Part shown: piece after piece, positions 23,639 to 31,603 of the stretch | How positions within the stretch are numbered: position 1 is the stretch's first letter | Layout of the letters: every line of letters begins with the position of its first letter | Assembly (NCBI GenBank): GCA_947071285.1 | Contig: CAMTFK010000014.1 | Span: 1 to 38,981 of the forward strand | Origin: an uncultured Bacteroides sp. | Lineage (GTDB): Bacteria; Bacteroidota; Bacteroidia; Bacteroidales; Bacteroidaceae | Direction: 5' to 3' | Length of the DNA stretch: 38,981 nucleotides | Notes under the pieces: generated by a model | What the model saw: the letters and a program-made list of their open reading frames with translations, nothing else | Databases searched by the model: none | Told to the model about the DNA's origin: nothing | Made by a program: the position numbers and the translations under genes

Positions 23639-26386
23639 ATGAGAGTAGTAAGTTTATTGATATGCCTTTTCATTTCAGGAATATTGCAGGCGCAGAAAGG
23701 CCATATCACCTTTCAACAACAGTTACCGGACAGCCACCCGCGCTATCTGACGGATGCCAACGGCAAAAGCGAAACCCTCCATCTGATAAAGACGGAAGCC
23801 TGGGCAAAAGATGTATTTGAAAAGTTGAAAAGACGAACGGACATCTACGCCAACCTGGCAGACGCCCAACCGGACTGGTTGCTCTCCCGCCTTGCCATGT
23901 ACTGGCAATCGCATGCCACGGACGTATATATAAAAGGTGAAACCTTCGACCATGCCGGAGGTGAAAAAGCCCCGGCACCCACCGTAAGATATACAGGTAC
24001 GCGCGGCACCTTCGCCACCCACGGACGCCCGCGACTGGAAGACGTCGTACCCTACGATGACACCGACGGCAACGTCACCTTCTGCAACAACGCCTTGCCC
24101 GGACGTCCGATGGAAAGCGTACACCCCTCCAAGACCGGACGGAACATAGAGAGCCTGAACCGCGAAATCATGGGTATCGCCCGTGACGCCGCCTTCCTCT
24201 ACTGGCTGACGGGAGAAGAGAAATATGCCCGGCTTGCCGCCGGTGTCTTCGACACCTACATGACCGGTATCTATTACCGCAACGTCCCCATCGACCTCAA
24301 CCACGGCCATCAGCAAACGCTGGTAGGCATGAGCTCCTTCGAAGTCATCCACGAAGATATTCTCTACGACATCGTCCCCCTCTACGATTTCCTGTACGAC
24401 TACCTGAACGCCCGCCATGCGGACAATATGGACATCTACGCAGGTGCTTTCAAGAAATGGGCGGACAACATCATTGCCAACGGCGTTCCCCACAACAACT
24501 GGAACCTGATGCAGGCACGCTACATCATGAATATCGGCATGATACTGGAGGACAACGACCAATATCCCGACGGAAAAGGGCGTGAATATTACATCGACTA
24601 CGTACTCAACCGTTCCAGCATCCGCCAGTGGAGCCTGGCACGGTTGGCCGATTATGGTTTCGACCCGCAGACCGGCATCTGGGCGGAATGTCCCGGATAC
24701 TGCAACGTCGTCCTGAACGATTACACCGGCTTCGCCACCCTCTTCGACCGCAATCTGAACTTTGATTTAGTAAAGGCATTGCCCGTCATTTCCAAAGCCG
24801 TGTCCGCCACCCCGCAGTATCTCTTCCCCAACCGGATGTTATGTGGCTTCGGTGACACCCACCCGGGTTATCTGAACACCGCCCCCATCTCCCGCCTGAT
24901 ACAGAATGCGCAACATAATGGTAAGAAGGAGCAGGAAGACTACTTCACCGCCATGCTGAAATGCTTCAACCCCAATGCCGGACAGGAGACAGGGATGAAA
25001 AAGGATGTACGCGTCTCCGTCAACTCCTTCTTTGACGACAAACCGCTGGAGCTGAACCCCGCCATAGAAGCCGGAAAGATAGAAGATTACGTTTCTCCCC
25101 TCTTTTATGCCCCCAACGTCTCCTGGCTGGTGCAGCGCAACGGTATGCATCCGCGCCACAGCCTGATGATTTCTCTGAATGCAAGCGAAGGCAACCACAT
25201 GCACGCCAACGGCATATCCATGGAATTGTACGGAAAAGGCTATGTTCTCGGCCCCGATGCAGGCATCGGCCTCTACGGTTACAGCGGACTGGATTATCTG
25301 GAATATTATTCCCAGTTCCCCAGCCATAACACCGTATGCGTGGACGGCATCTCCAGTTATCCGGTCATGAAGAGCAATCACTCTTTCGACCTGAAATCCA
25401 GCTTCCCCGCCCCCGCCAAACCGGGCAGCGCATTCACACCCATCACTTACAGTGATGTCTACTTCCGCGAACCCGAAAGCCGCGCCGACCAGACCCGCCT
25501 GATGGGTATCGTCACCACCGGCCCCGAAACCGGATATTACGTAGACATCTTCCGCAGCCGTAAAGAGCAAGGCGGTGACAAGATGCACGATTACTTCTAC
25601 CATAACCTGGGACAGACATTAACCCTGACCGCCGCCGACGGCTCGGACCTGAACCTGCAACCCACGGAAGAGTTAGCCTTTGCCGGTGCCCACCTGTATG
25701 CCTATTCTTATATATATGATAAGAAATCGGCCACCACCGATAAAGACATCAAAGCCACATTCACCATCGACATGCCCGACAATGATGACATCTCCATGAA
25801 TCTCTGGATGAAGGGAGAAGCCGAACGGGAAGTCTTCACCGCCCTGTCGCCCATGACGGAAGGCCTGAGCCGCACTCCGGGTATGCCTTATAACATCAAA
25901 GAGCAACCTACACTGACCTTCGTAGCCCGACAGAAAGGAGAAGCCTGGAACCGTCCGTTCGTAGCCGTCTACGAGCCCTCGTCACAGAAAGAACCCGGCT
26001 GCATTTCCGAAGTCAGCTTCCCCGAAGTAAACAGCAAAAATAAGAATAGTGCCGTCAGCGTATGCGTCAGACAAAAAGACGGACGCACCGACTATATCCT
26101 TTCTTCTGACCGCCCGGAAGAAACATGCAGCAGCGGAAACATGAGCGCACAAGCCACTTATGCGTTATGGGGCAACAAACAAGGAAATGACTGCACGCTG
26201 TTCTTGGGCAACGGTACCTTGTTGAGTACTCCTAACATAATCATCAAGTCGGCAACTCCCGCCAATGTACTACTGGAATATAAAAACGGAACCTGGCACT
26301 ATACAGCATCTGCCGACTGCACCGTCAGCCTAAACAAGAAAGCATATAAACTGAAAGCATCTTCGGAAGCGATAGAGTTGAAATAA
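23639..26386 (+). CDS. Polysaccharide lyase of the heparinase II/III superfamily
   Basis: A 915-residue secreted or periplasmic protein with a signal peptidase I leader (cleavage near LQAQ, residue 19). The N-terminal two thirds is an alpha-toroid: DAAFLYWLTGEEKYARLA, FEVIHEDILYDIVPLYDFLYDYL, NNWNLMQARYIMNIG and PGYCNVVLNDYTGFATLF. A beta-sandwich follows with the typical ASEGNHMHANGISMELYGKG and SHNTVCVDG blocks. Conserved Asn, Tyr and His residues in these blocks are the likely catalytic and Brønsted-base set for eliminating uronic-acid polymers. I cannot assign the PL family or substrate. It is divergent from nrfH and is followed by a regulator. It has higher G+C (37 of 60 bases in 24061-24120) than the PUL downstream, which may indicate a different origin. 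Confidence 0.88.
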   Translation: MRVVSLLICLFISGILQAQKGHITFQQQLPDSHPRYLTDANGKSETLHLIKTEAWAKDVFEKLKRRTDIYANLADAQPDWLLSRLAMYWQSHATDVYIKGETFDHAGGEKAPAPTVRYTGTRGTFATHGRPRLEDVVPYDDTDGNVTFCNNALPGRPMESVHPSKTGRNIESLNREIMGIARDAAFLYWLTGEEKYARLAAGVFDTYMTGIYYRNVPIDLNHGHQQTLVGMSSFEVIHEDILYDIVPLYDFLYDYLNARHADNMDIYAGAFKKWADNIIANGVPHNNWNLMQARYIMNIGMILEDNDQYPDGKGREYYIDYVLNRSSIRQWSLARLADYGFDPQTGIWAECPGYCNVVLNDYTGFATLFDRNLNFDLVKALPVISKAVSATPQYLFPNRMLCGFGDTHPGYLNTAPISRLIQNAQHNGKKEQEDYFTAMLKCFNPNAGQETGMKKDVRVSVNSFFDDKPLELNPAIEAGKIEDYVSPLFYAPNVSWLVQRNGMHPRHSLMISLNASEGNHMHANGISMELYGKGYVLGPDAGIGLYGYSGLDYLEYYSQFPSHNTVCVDGISSYPVMKSNHSFDLKSSFPAPAKPGSAFTPITYSDVYFREPESRADQTRLMGIVTTGPETGYYVDIFRSRKEQGGDKMHDYFYHNLGQTLTLTAADGSDLNLQPTEELAFAGAHLYAYSYIYDKKSATTDKDIKATFTIDMPDNDDISMNLWMKGEAEREVFTALSPMTEGLSRTPGMPYNIKEQPTLTFVARQKGEAWNRPFVAVYEPSSQKEPGCISEVSFPEVNSKNKNSAVSVCVRQKDGRTDYILSSDRPEETCSSGNMSAQATYALWGNKQGNDCTLFLGNGTLLSTPNIIIKSATPANVLLEYKNGTWHYTASADCTVSLNKKAYKLKASSEAIELK

Positions 26387-26417
26387 ACAATGATTTTTTA
26401 GTTGTTTTGTTAAAATT

Positions 26418-26459
26418 AATCAATACCAAAGATTGATTTACAACTAGTTGGTTATCAAT
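26418..26459. repeat. Overlapping inverted repeats after the lyase gene
   Basis: AATCAAT (26418-26424) is complementary to ATTGATT (26432-26438). ATTGAT (26432-26437) is also complementary to ATCAAT (26454-26459), flanking the perfect palindrome CAACTAGTTG (26441-26450). Two mutually exclusive hairpins are therefore possible. No T tract follows. They could be a terminator of unusual form or an operator. Confidence 0.4.
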
Positions 26460-26487
26460 AGTATAAAATGAGATATAATAAGGTACT

Positions 26488-26570
26488 GACTGAATAGGGA
26501 TAAAGTAACGACTGTTTCTCAAGGCAATCCCTCTTGTAAACAACTTTATACAATCCCTAAATCAGTCATA
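26488..26570. repeat. Imperfect inverted repeat pair and direct repeat
   Basis: TGACTGAATAGGGAT (about 26488-26502) is the inverse of ATCCCTAAATCAGTCA (about 26553-26568) with a small bulge. CAATCCCT occurs twice as a direct repeat (26525-26532 and 26551-26558). The stretch lies between the lyase and the regulator promoter and holds no credible gene. Confidence 0.4.
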
Positions 26571-26616
26571 AAATCATCATTTATGCCAACCTGAATGCTT
26601 TTTATTCTTTTTTGCG

Positions 26617-26624
26617 TATATTTG
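26617..26624 (+). promoter_or_regulatory. Promoter -7 box of the membrane regulator
   Basis: TATATTTG matches the -7 consensus exactly. It places transcription start near 26628, which rules out the longest in-frame start (TTG at 26612). No good -33 element is visible. Confidence 0.55.
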
Positions 26625-26653
26625 CTGTGCTGAAGCAAATGCATAAAAACGAA

Positions 26654-29455
26654 ATGTATTATACAGTGAAGAACATATCAAGATATATCATCCTATTATT
26701 ATTCTTATTTAGCTTTTTTCCAAGCTATTGCCACACCTATGTCTTCCGGGGACTATCCGTGACCGAAGGACTTTCCGACCTCGTGGTGAATGCCTTATAC
26801 AAAGACTCTATTGGTTACGTCTGGATAGGTACCGGTAATTCATTGGAACGCTATGACGGCACACGCCTGAAACATTTTCTTATTTCCGGTGCCAACGAAA
26901 AGATAAAGCGCGTCAATGCCATTGCCGAAATGGAAGGAAACCAAATATGGATGGGCAACGGCATGGGGCTCTGGCGAGTAAATACCGAAAAAAACATTCT
27001 TGAACCCATCGCCACCGAAACACTACACTATGGCGTCCGCACCCTCCTACCCGATGGGAAAGGCACCTTATATATAGGCAGTGAAGCCGGGCTGTTTATC
27101 TACAAAAAAGGAAACCTGGAACAAATCCTGATAGACCCCAATATACTCTCCTCCTCCAATATCATCACTGGACTAAGCCTCGATGAAAATGATATTCTTT
27201 GGATGGCTACCAATAATGGGCTCTATTCCTTGACACTGACTGATAAGAAAATCACTCCTTATCATAATATAGTAGAAGACAAGCACGTCTGTTCCTACAA
27301 TAATGTCGCCCGTATCGGCAATAGGCTCTATCTCGGCACAATGGGACAGGGCATTATCAGCTTCGATACGCAGACACACCGATTCAGTCACTCCGTTGAC
27401 GTAGGGTGCAACGTGATCTCTTCCCTGTCCAGCGACGGAAAGGACATTCTATATGTAGGTACCGATGGAAATGGTGTTCATTTTGTCTCTACCCGGCAAA
27501 TGAAAACCATACGCTCCTTCCGCCACGAACCGGGACAGGACGAAAGCATCCGCTCCAACTCCGTATACTCACTGCTGGTAGACCGTGACGGACTTATATG
27601 GATAGGTTTCTATCAACTGGGGCTGGACTACAGCCTGTATCAAAGCGGCCTCTTCTCCACATACAGCTATCCGCCCTATTTTGATTCCAAAGATATGCCC
27701 GTGCGCAGCATCGCCATAACCGAACATGAAAAACTGATTGGTTCTCGTGACGGTCTGTTCTATATTAACGAAAAGGAGCACCGTTTCAAGAATTTTAAAT
27801 CACCCGAACTACGTTCCAGCATGATTTTCTGCATCTACAAATTCCAGGATAAGTATTACATCGGGACTTATGGCGGTGGCATGTACATCTTCGACCCCGC
27901 TGATCTATCTATCCATGACTTCGAACCCGATGAACCGCAACCCTTCATGCGGGGACAGATATTCTGCATAAAATCCGATTATAAAAACCAACTATGGATA
28001 GGTACTTCCATGGGGCTTTATTGCTACAAGGACGGAGAAAAAATAAAGCACTACACCAGTGCCAACTCTAAACTGCCGGAGGGAAACGTCTACGAAATCT
28101 ATTTCGACTCCACTCAGAAAGGATGGATTTGTACGGAGAACGGCATGTGCATCTGGGACCCCTCTTCGGAAAGTCTGAAGACCGACATTTTCCCGGAGAA
28201 TTTTATCCATAAAGAAAAGATCAGAGTCGTATATGAAGACTCCTCCCATAACCTTTATTTCCTGCCGGACAAAGGAAGTTTATGCATATCCGACCTTTCT
28301 ATGAGCCGTTTCAAGAGACTACAACCCGACACTCAACTGGAAGGAAAAGACGGTATGTTCATACTGGAAGATGACGAGAACTGGCTCTGGATAGGAACCA
28401 ACAATGGACTCTACCGCTATGACAAGAAGGAAACTTTCATTCCATATAATTTTATAGATGGCATTCCCAGTTCCATCTTTACGCTATGCCCTCCCATGCA
28501 AGACAAGCAAGGCAATATCTGGATGGGCAACTCCAAAGGCCTCATCTACATGAATTTCAAACAGAATAATCTGATGAAGAGTTATAACTATCCGTTGACT
28601 ATTACAGATATCTACGTCAACGGAAAAAAGCCCATTCATCCGGTCATTGAAAGTAAGGAAGTTTCCGAAATACAACTTGAATCATCTCAAAATAACCTGA
28701 CCTTCCACTTCTCCGGATTCACCTATACCGACCCCGCCTATATGACTTACGAGTACAAGCTGGAAGGTGAAGACGAAGACTGGCAGATATTGACCGGAAC
28801 GTCAGAGATTACTTACTACGACTTATCTTCCGGAACGTATCTCTTCAAAGTACGCTACATCGGAAATCCTGAATCAGTGGTATGCACAGCTGTCCATATC
28901 GCATACCCTATAGAGACATGGAGCATCATTGCTGTTTCCATTGCATTAGTCTTTATCGGTTACGTTTACTATCAACGGAAGAGGAAAGTTAAACAAGCCC
29001 AAGCAGCTCCGGCAATCCAGCTTCCGGAAGAAGAGCCGAAAACTGTAAAACCAGAAAAAGCAGCAGAAGAAAAGTACAAAACCAATAAAATAAGTGCTGA
29101 AGAATGCCAGCACCTGACGGAAAAGTTGGAAGCATTGATGCTCCGCGACAAGCCATACACCAACCCGGACCTGAAAATTGCCGACCTGGCAACCATGCTC
29201 GGCAGGTCAGCCCATACACTGTCCTACCTGTTCAATCAATATCTTAACCGGAACTATTACGACTATATCAACGATTATCGTATTGAGGAATTCAAACGCC
29301 TCATCAATCAAGACGAATCTTCCAAATACACATTAGGTGCGCTTGCCGAACTATGTGGTTTCAGTTCACGTGCCTCTTTCTTCCGTTACTTCAAGAAAGC
29401 TACCGGCATCACTCCCAATGAGTACATCCGAAGTATCGGAAAAAACAACGAATAA
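26654..29455 (+). CDS. Membrane-spanning one-component regulator: propeller sensor, Y_Y_Y domain, AraC-type HTH
   Basis: A 933-residue protein resembling hybrid two-component systems of Bacteroides but without histidine kinase or receiver. After a signal/anchor (residues 7-26) come about 14 propeller repeats of the type IWIGTxxGLYRYD (two seven-bladed propellers). A Y_Y_Y immunoglobulin-like domain (LTFHFSGFTY to LFKVRYIGN) and one membrane helix (TWSIIAVSIALVFIGYVYY) follow. Then a short Lys/Pro/Ala-rich linker leads to an AraC-type double HTH (IADLATMLGRSAHTLSYLFNQ, LGALAELCGFSSRASFFRYFKKATGITPNEY). The sensor would bind glycan in the periplasm and the HTH bind DNA at the membrane. I chose the ATG at 26654; 26639 is the alternative. 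No frameshift remnant of a kinase is visible. Confidence 0.88.
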   Translation: MYYTVKNISRYIILLLFLFSFFPSYCHTYVFRGLSVTEGLSDLVVNALYKDSIGYVWIGTGNSLERYDGTRLKHFLISGANEKIKRVNAIAEMEGNQIWMGNGMGLWRVNTEKNILEPIATETLHYGVRTLLPDGKGTLYIGSEAGLFIYKKGNLEQILIDPNILSSSNIITGLSLDENDILWMATNNGLYSLTLTDKKITPYHNIVEDKHVCSYNNVARIGNRLYLGTMGQGIISFDTQTHRFSHSVDVGCNVISSLSSDGKDILYVGTDGNGVHFVSTRQMKTIRSFRHEPGQDESIRSNSVYSLLVDRDGLIWIGFYQLGLDYSLYQSGLFSTYSYPPYFDSKDMPVRSIAITEHEKLIGSRDGLFYINEKEHRFKNFKSPELRSSMIFCIYKFQDKYYIGTYGGGMYIFDPADLSIHDFEPDEPQPFMRGQIFCIKSDYKNQLWIGTSMGLYCYKDGEKIKHYTSANSKLPEGNVYEIYFDSTQKGWICTENGMCIWDPSSESLKTDIFPENFIHKEKIRVVYEDSSHNLYFLPDKGSLCISDLSMSRFKRLQPDTQLEGKDGMFILEDDENWLWIGTNNGLYRYDKKETFIPYNFIDGIPSSIFTLCPPMQDKQGNIWMGNSKGLIYMNFKQNNLMKSYNYPLTITDIYVNGKKPIHPVIESKEVSEIQLESSQNNLTFHFSGFTYTDPAYMTYEYKLEGEDEDWQILTGTSEITYYDLSSGTYLFKVRYIGNPESVVCTAVHIAYPIETWSIIAVSIALVFIGYVYYQRKRKVKQAQAAPAIQLPEEEPKTVKPEKAAEEKYKTNKISAEECQHLTEKLEALMLRDKPYTNPDLKIADLATMLGRSAHTLSYLFNQYLNRNYYDYINDYRIEEFKRLINQDESSKYTLGALAELCGFSSRASFFRYFKKATGITPNEYIRSIGKNNE

Positions 29456-29486
29456 TCCATCTGATAAAGTACATCGAACGTTTTTC

Positions 29487-29527
29487 GGCGGTTATCTTTC
29501 AGTATACTGAAAGGTGGCTGCCCTTTT
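29487..29527 (+). terminator. Intrinsic terminator after the membrane regulator
   Basis: A 16-base stem (29487-29502 with 29507-29522), including G-U pairs and the perfect core CTTTCAG/CTGAAAG, closes on a TATA loop. CTTTT follows. It separates the regulator from the sigma factor operon. Confidence 0.75.
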
Positions 29528-29569
29528 CATTGTTGCAAACAGGTATATACAACCATGTTTTCTCTCCCA

Positions 29570-29608
29570 GAGTCTCAAATTATTAGTTGATACTACGAGT
29601 CTCAAATT
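29570..29608 (+). promoter_or_regulatory. Direct repeat pair GAGTCTCAAATT, candidate regulator binding site
   Basis: GAGTCTCAAATT occurs at 29570-29581 and again at 29597-29608, with period 27 bases. The match extends to 15 of 16 bases (next bases ATTA and CTTA). AraC-type regulators bind direct repeats on one DNA face, so this is a candidate site for the membrane regulator encoded upstream. It lies about 80 bases before the -33 element of the sigma factor promoter. Confidence 0.5.
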
Positions 29609-29688
29609 CTTAAATAGATATATTTCAGCAAATTAGCTTATTTATAGTCCAAGTTAATGAGATGAGATTTGTTAAGCACTATAAAAAA

Positions 29689-29718
29689 TTGTTTTCCTCT
29701 TTTTAGCTTTTATATTTG
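29689..29718 (+). promoter_or_regulatory. Promoter of the sigma factor/SusCD operon
   Basis: TTG (29689-29691), a 19-base spacer and TATATTTG (29711-29718) match the Bacteroides housekeeping promoter fully. The transcript would start near 29722 and have a leader of about 39 bases before the ATG at 29761. Confidence 0.75.
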
Positions 29719-29760
29719 CAATCGTAAAGCTGATGTAAAACCATTAACCAAGTCTGAAAC

Positions 29761-30276
29761 ATGAAAGACATAACCATGACCTCCACTCAAATAGTAACAG
29801 ACTCCTATACGAGTTATCGTCGTTCTGTCTATCTTTATATCTATTATAAGATAAACAGTAAAGAGGAAGCTGAAGATTTAGTCCAAGATGTATTCTTGCG
29901 CTTAATGGATTATAAGAAAATGCTTCGCCCGGACACTGTGAAGTTTTTCATTCATACCATCGCCCGCAATCTGGTAACAGACTACCTGCGCCGTCACTAT
30001 AAAAGACAAGAAATAACCTCTTATATGTATGACCACGCAGTAATCTATACTAATGAAGCTGAAAGTCAGATTATTGCAAACGATCTATTGAGCTTAGAGA
30101 AACATAAACTACAAATGCTTTCCGATCAACGGAGAAAAGTTTATGTTATGAATCGTTTTCAGGAACAGTCTGTTTCAGAGATTTCCATGAAATTGAATCT
30201 CTCCCAGCGTACAGTTGAAAACCATCTGTTTGTCAGCCGTAAGCTGGTACGTGATTTCATTAAACAGTGCATCTAA
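29761..30276 (+). CDS. ECF-type RNA polymerase sigma factor
   Basis: A 171-residue sigma-70-family factor with the ECF domain pair only. Region 2 is seen as YLYIYYKINSKEEAEDLVQDVFLRLMDYK and FFIHTIARNLVTDYLRRHYKRQE (about residues 25-82). Region 4 is seen as LSDQRRKVYVMNRFQEQSVSEISMKLNLSQRTVENHLFVSRKLVRDFI (about 119-167). It should direct polymerase to a dedicated promoter. No FecR-like anti-sigma gene follows, and the SusC protein downstream has no STN signalling domain, so the usual trans-envelope activation path is absent. It lies 40 bases before the surface lipoprotein gene and is probably cotranscribed. The ATG at residue 6 is an alternative start. Confidence 0.92.
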   Translation: MKDITMTSTQIVTDSYTSYRRSVYLYIYYKINSKEEAEDLVQDVFLRLMDYKKMLRPDTVKFFIHTIARNLVTDYLRRHYKRQEITSYMYDHAVIYTNEAESQIIANDLLSLEKHKLQMLSDQRRKVYVMNRFQEQSVSEISMKLNLSQRTVENHLFVSRKLVRDFIKQCI

Positions 30277-30316
30277 TTAGATTAAAAATAATAGTGTTAA
30301 TTTTAAATTTATAGTT

Positions 30317-31567
30317 ATGAAGAAAGATTTGCTAAAGTTCCCGTTGAAGAGAGCCTTTTTCTCTGCGGTGATTTTGTGTTCTCTGTCTGTCTTTTTCGGT
30401 TCTTGCAATGACGATGGAGAAGGAAGAATAAAACTCAATGACAAGGCACCGGCCAAAGTAACAAATGTAAGTACGGAATCCGGTCCCGGAGAAATATATC
30501 TCACCTGGACCAATCCTACCAGTGAAAGTTTCATGTATACTAAAATTGAGTACACAAATACAAAGGGAGTAAAAAAGTATAAACTCATTTCAAAAGAAAA
30601 AGCGAATGATAGTGGGGTTGCACAAGCCACTATCAGTGGTTTTGGTAATACCAATGCTGTTTCTTTCTCGCTATTTGCTTGTTCTGTAAGAGGTAACAAT
30701 GAAGGAGCTGTCGAAGTATCCGCATCACCGGAAACACCGGCATTTGTAGACGTAGCTAAAACCATTACATTAACTCCCGACCTTGGAGGAATATATGTAA
30801 ACTGGAAAAACACCTATAACACTCCGGTTTACATTGCCCTCAATTACTATGCAGCAAGTGATTCTAAGAAAGCCGGCACATTCAAATTCCAAGTGAATGG
30901 AAATTCAGAAAGCAAGCAGTTTGTCCAACTCTCATATGGTAAAGATGAGTTTTTATCAGGCGAAGAGTGCATCGTAAATGTAACTACCGAAGATACGGAC
31001 GAAAATACATCTGAATCTATCGAATTCAAAATTACTCCTACTGCTGTAGTGAAAATATCCAAAGCTAACTGGTCATTCCCGGGTTATAACGACGGTTCCA
31101 ATGCCGGTACTATCGGTTACAGTTCACAAGAGTCAATCGGAGAAGGCGGTGGCAAATCACCGGCAGGACGTGTTATTGCCATGCTCGATGATGATTTAGC
31201 TACCTATTGGCACGCTTCCTGGAAACAAGCCAGCAGTTATCCGCACTGGTTCATTGTTGATATGGGTAAGGATATCACCATCAGCAGCATTGAACTGATA
31301 CGGCGTCAAGGCGATGCCAGAGGTCAGAAAGGACAGTTCTTCTACACATGTTCTGACAAAAATGCAGTAAACAAAGAAAATCCTGATAGCTGGACATGGA
31401 CTGATCATGGTGCCTTTACTTTTGATCCGGGTATTGATGCTCCGCAGGTATACCGTATAAACTCCAACCCGGTTGCCAGATACATCAAAGTGTATTTCGG
31501 AACAGAACATAAAGGCACAGGTGCGCAGGCAATGGTTTCCGAAATCAATGTCTATGGTGCCGAATAA
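30317..31567 (+). CDS. Surface glycan-binding-type lipoprotein with C-terminal F5/8 type C (discoidin) domain
   Basis: A 416-residue predicted lipoprotein: lipobox FFGSC with Cys 30, then NDD, which resembles the Bacteroidota surface-export signal. Two beta-sandwich segments of fibronectin-like character follow (KVTNVSTESGPGEIYLTWTNP near residue 46 and ITLTPDLGGIYVNWKNTYN near 150), as in DUF4959-type proteins. A discoidin-like domain ends the protein (SKANWSFPGYNDGS to VSEINVYGAE, about 250-416). Such proteins bind glycan at the cell surface next to SusD. Its gene precedes susC, whereas SusE/F-like genes usually follow susD. It lies 36 bases before the SusC gene. Confidence 0.82.
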   Translation: MKKDLLKFPLKRAFFSAVILCSLSVFFGSCNDDGEGRIKLNDKAPAKVTNVSTESGPGEIYLTWTNPTSESFMYTKIEYTNTKGVKKYKLISKEKANDSGVAQATISGFGNTNAVSFSLFACSVRGNNEGAVEVSASPETPAFVDVAKTITLTPDLGGIYVNWKNTYNTPVYIALNYYAASDSKKAGTFKFQVNGNSESKQFVQLSYGKDEFLSGEECIVNVTTEDTDENTSESIEFKITPTAVVKISKANWSFPGYNDGSNAGTIGYSSQESIGEGGGKSPAGRVIAMLDDDLATYWHASWKQASSYPHWFIVDMGKDITISSIELIRRQGDARGQKGQFFYTCSDKNAVNKENPDSWTWTDHGAFTFDPGIDAPQVYRINSNPVARYIKVYFGTEHKGTGAQAMVSEINVYGAE

Positions 31568-31603
31568 TAAATCTAATACTAAAAACGTAAATATGTTTAT
31601 ATC

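Noticed and set aside
23723..25603. Two antisense open frames of about 250-280 codons opposite the lyase gene
   Set aside because: They are expected in a G+C-richer gene with C-ending codons; their low-complexity Val/Gly-rich translations resemble no family.
26612..26653. TTG start giving the membrane regulator extra N-terminal residues
   Set aside because: The exact -7 box at 26617-26624 would lie inside the coding region; the ATGs at 26639 or 26654 are downstream of the expected transcript start.
26654..29455. Frameshifted hybrid two-component system
   Set aside because: The frame is open without interruption from propeller to HTH, with a coherent linker; no kinase sequence was seen in other frames nearby.
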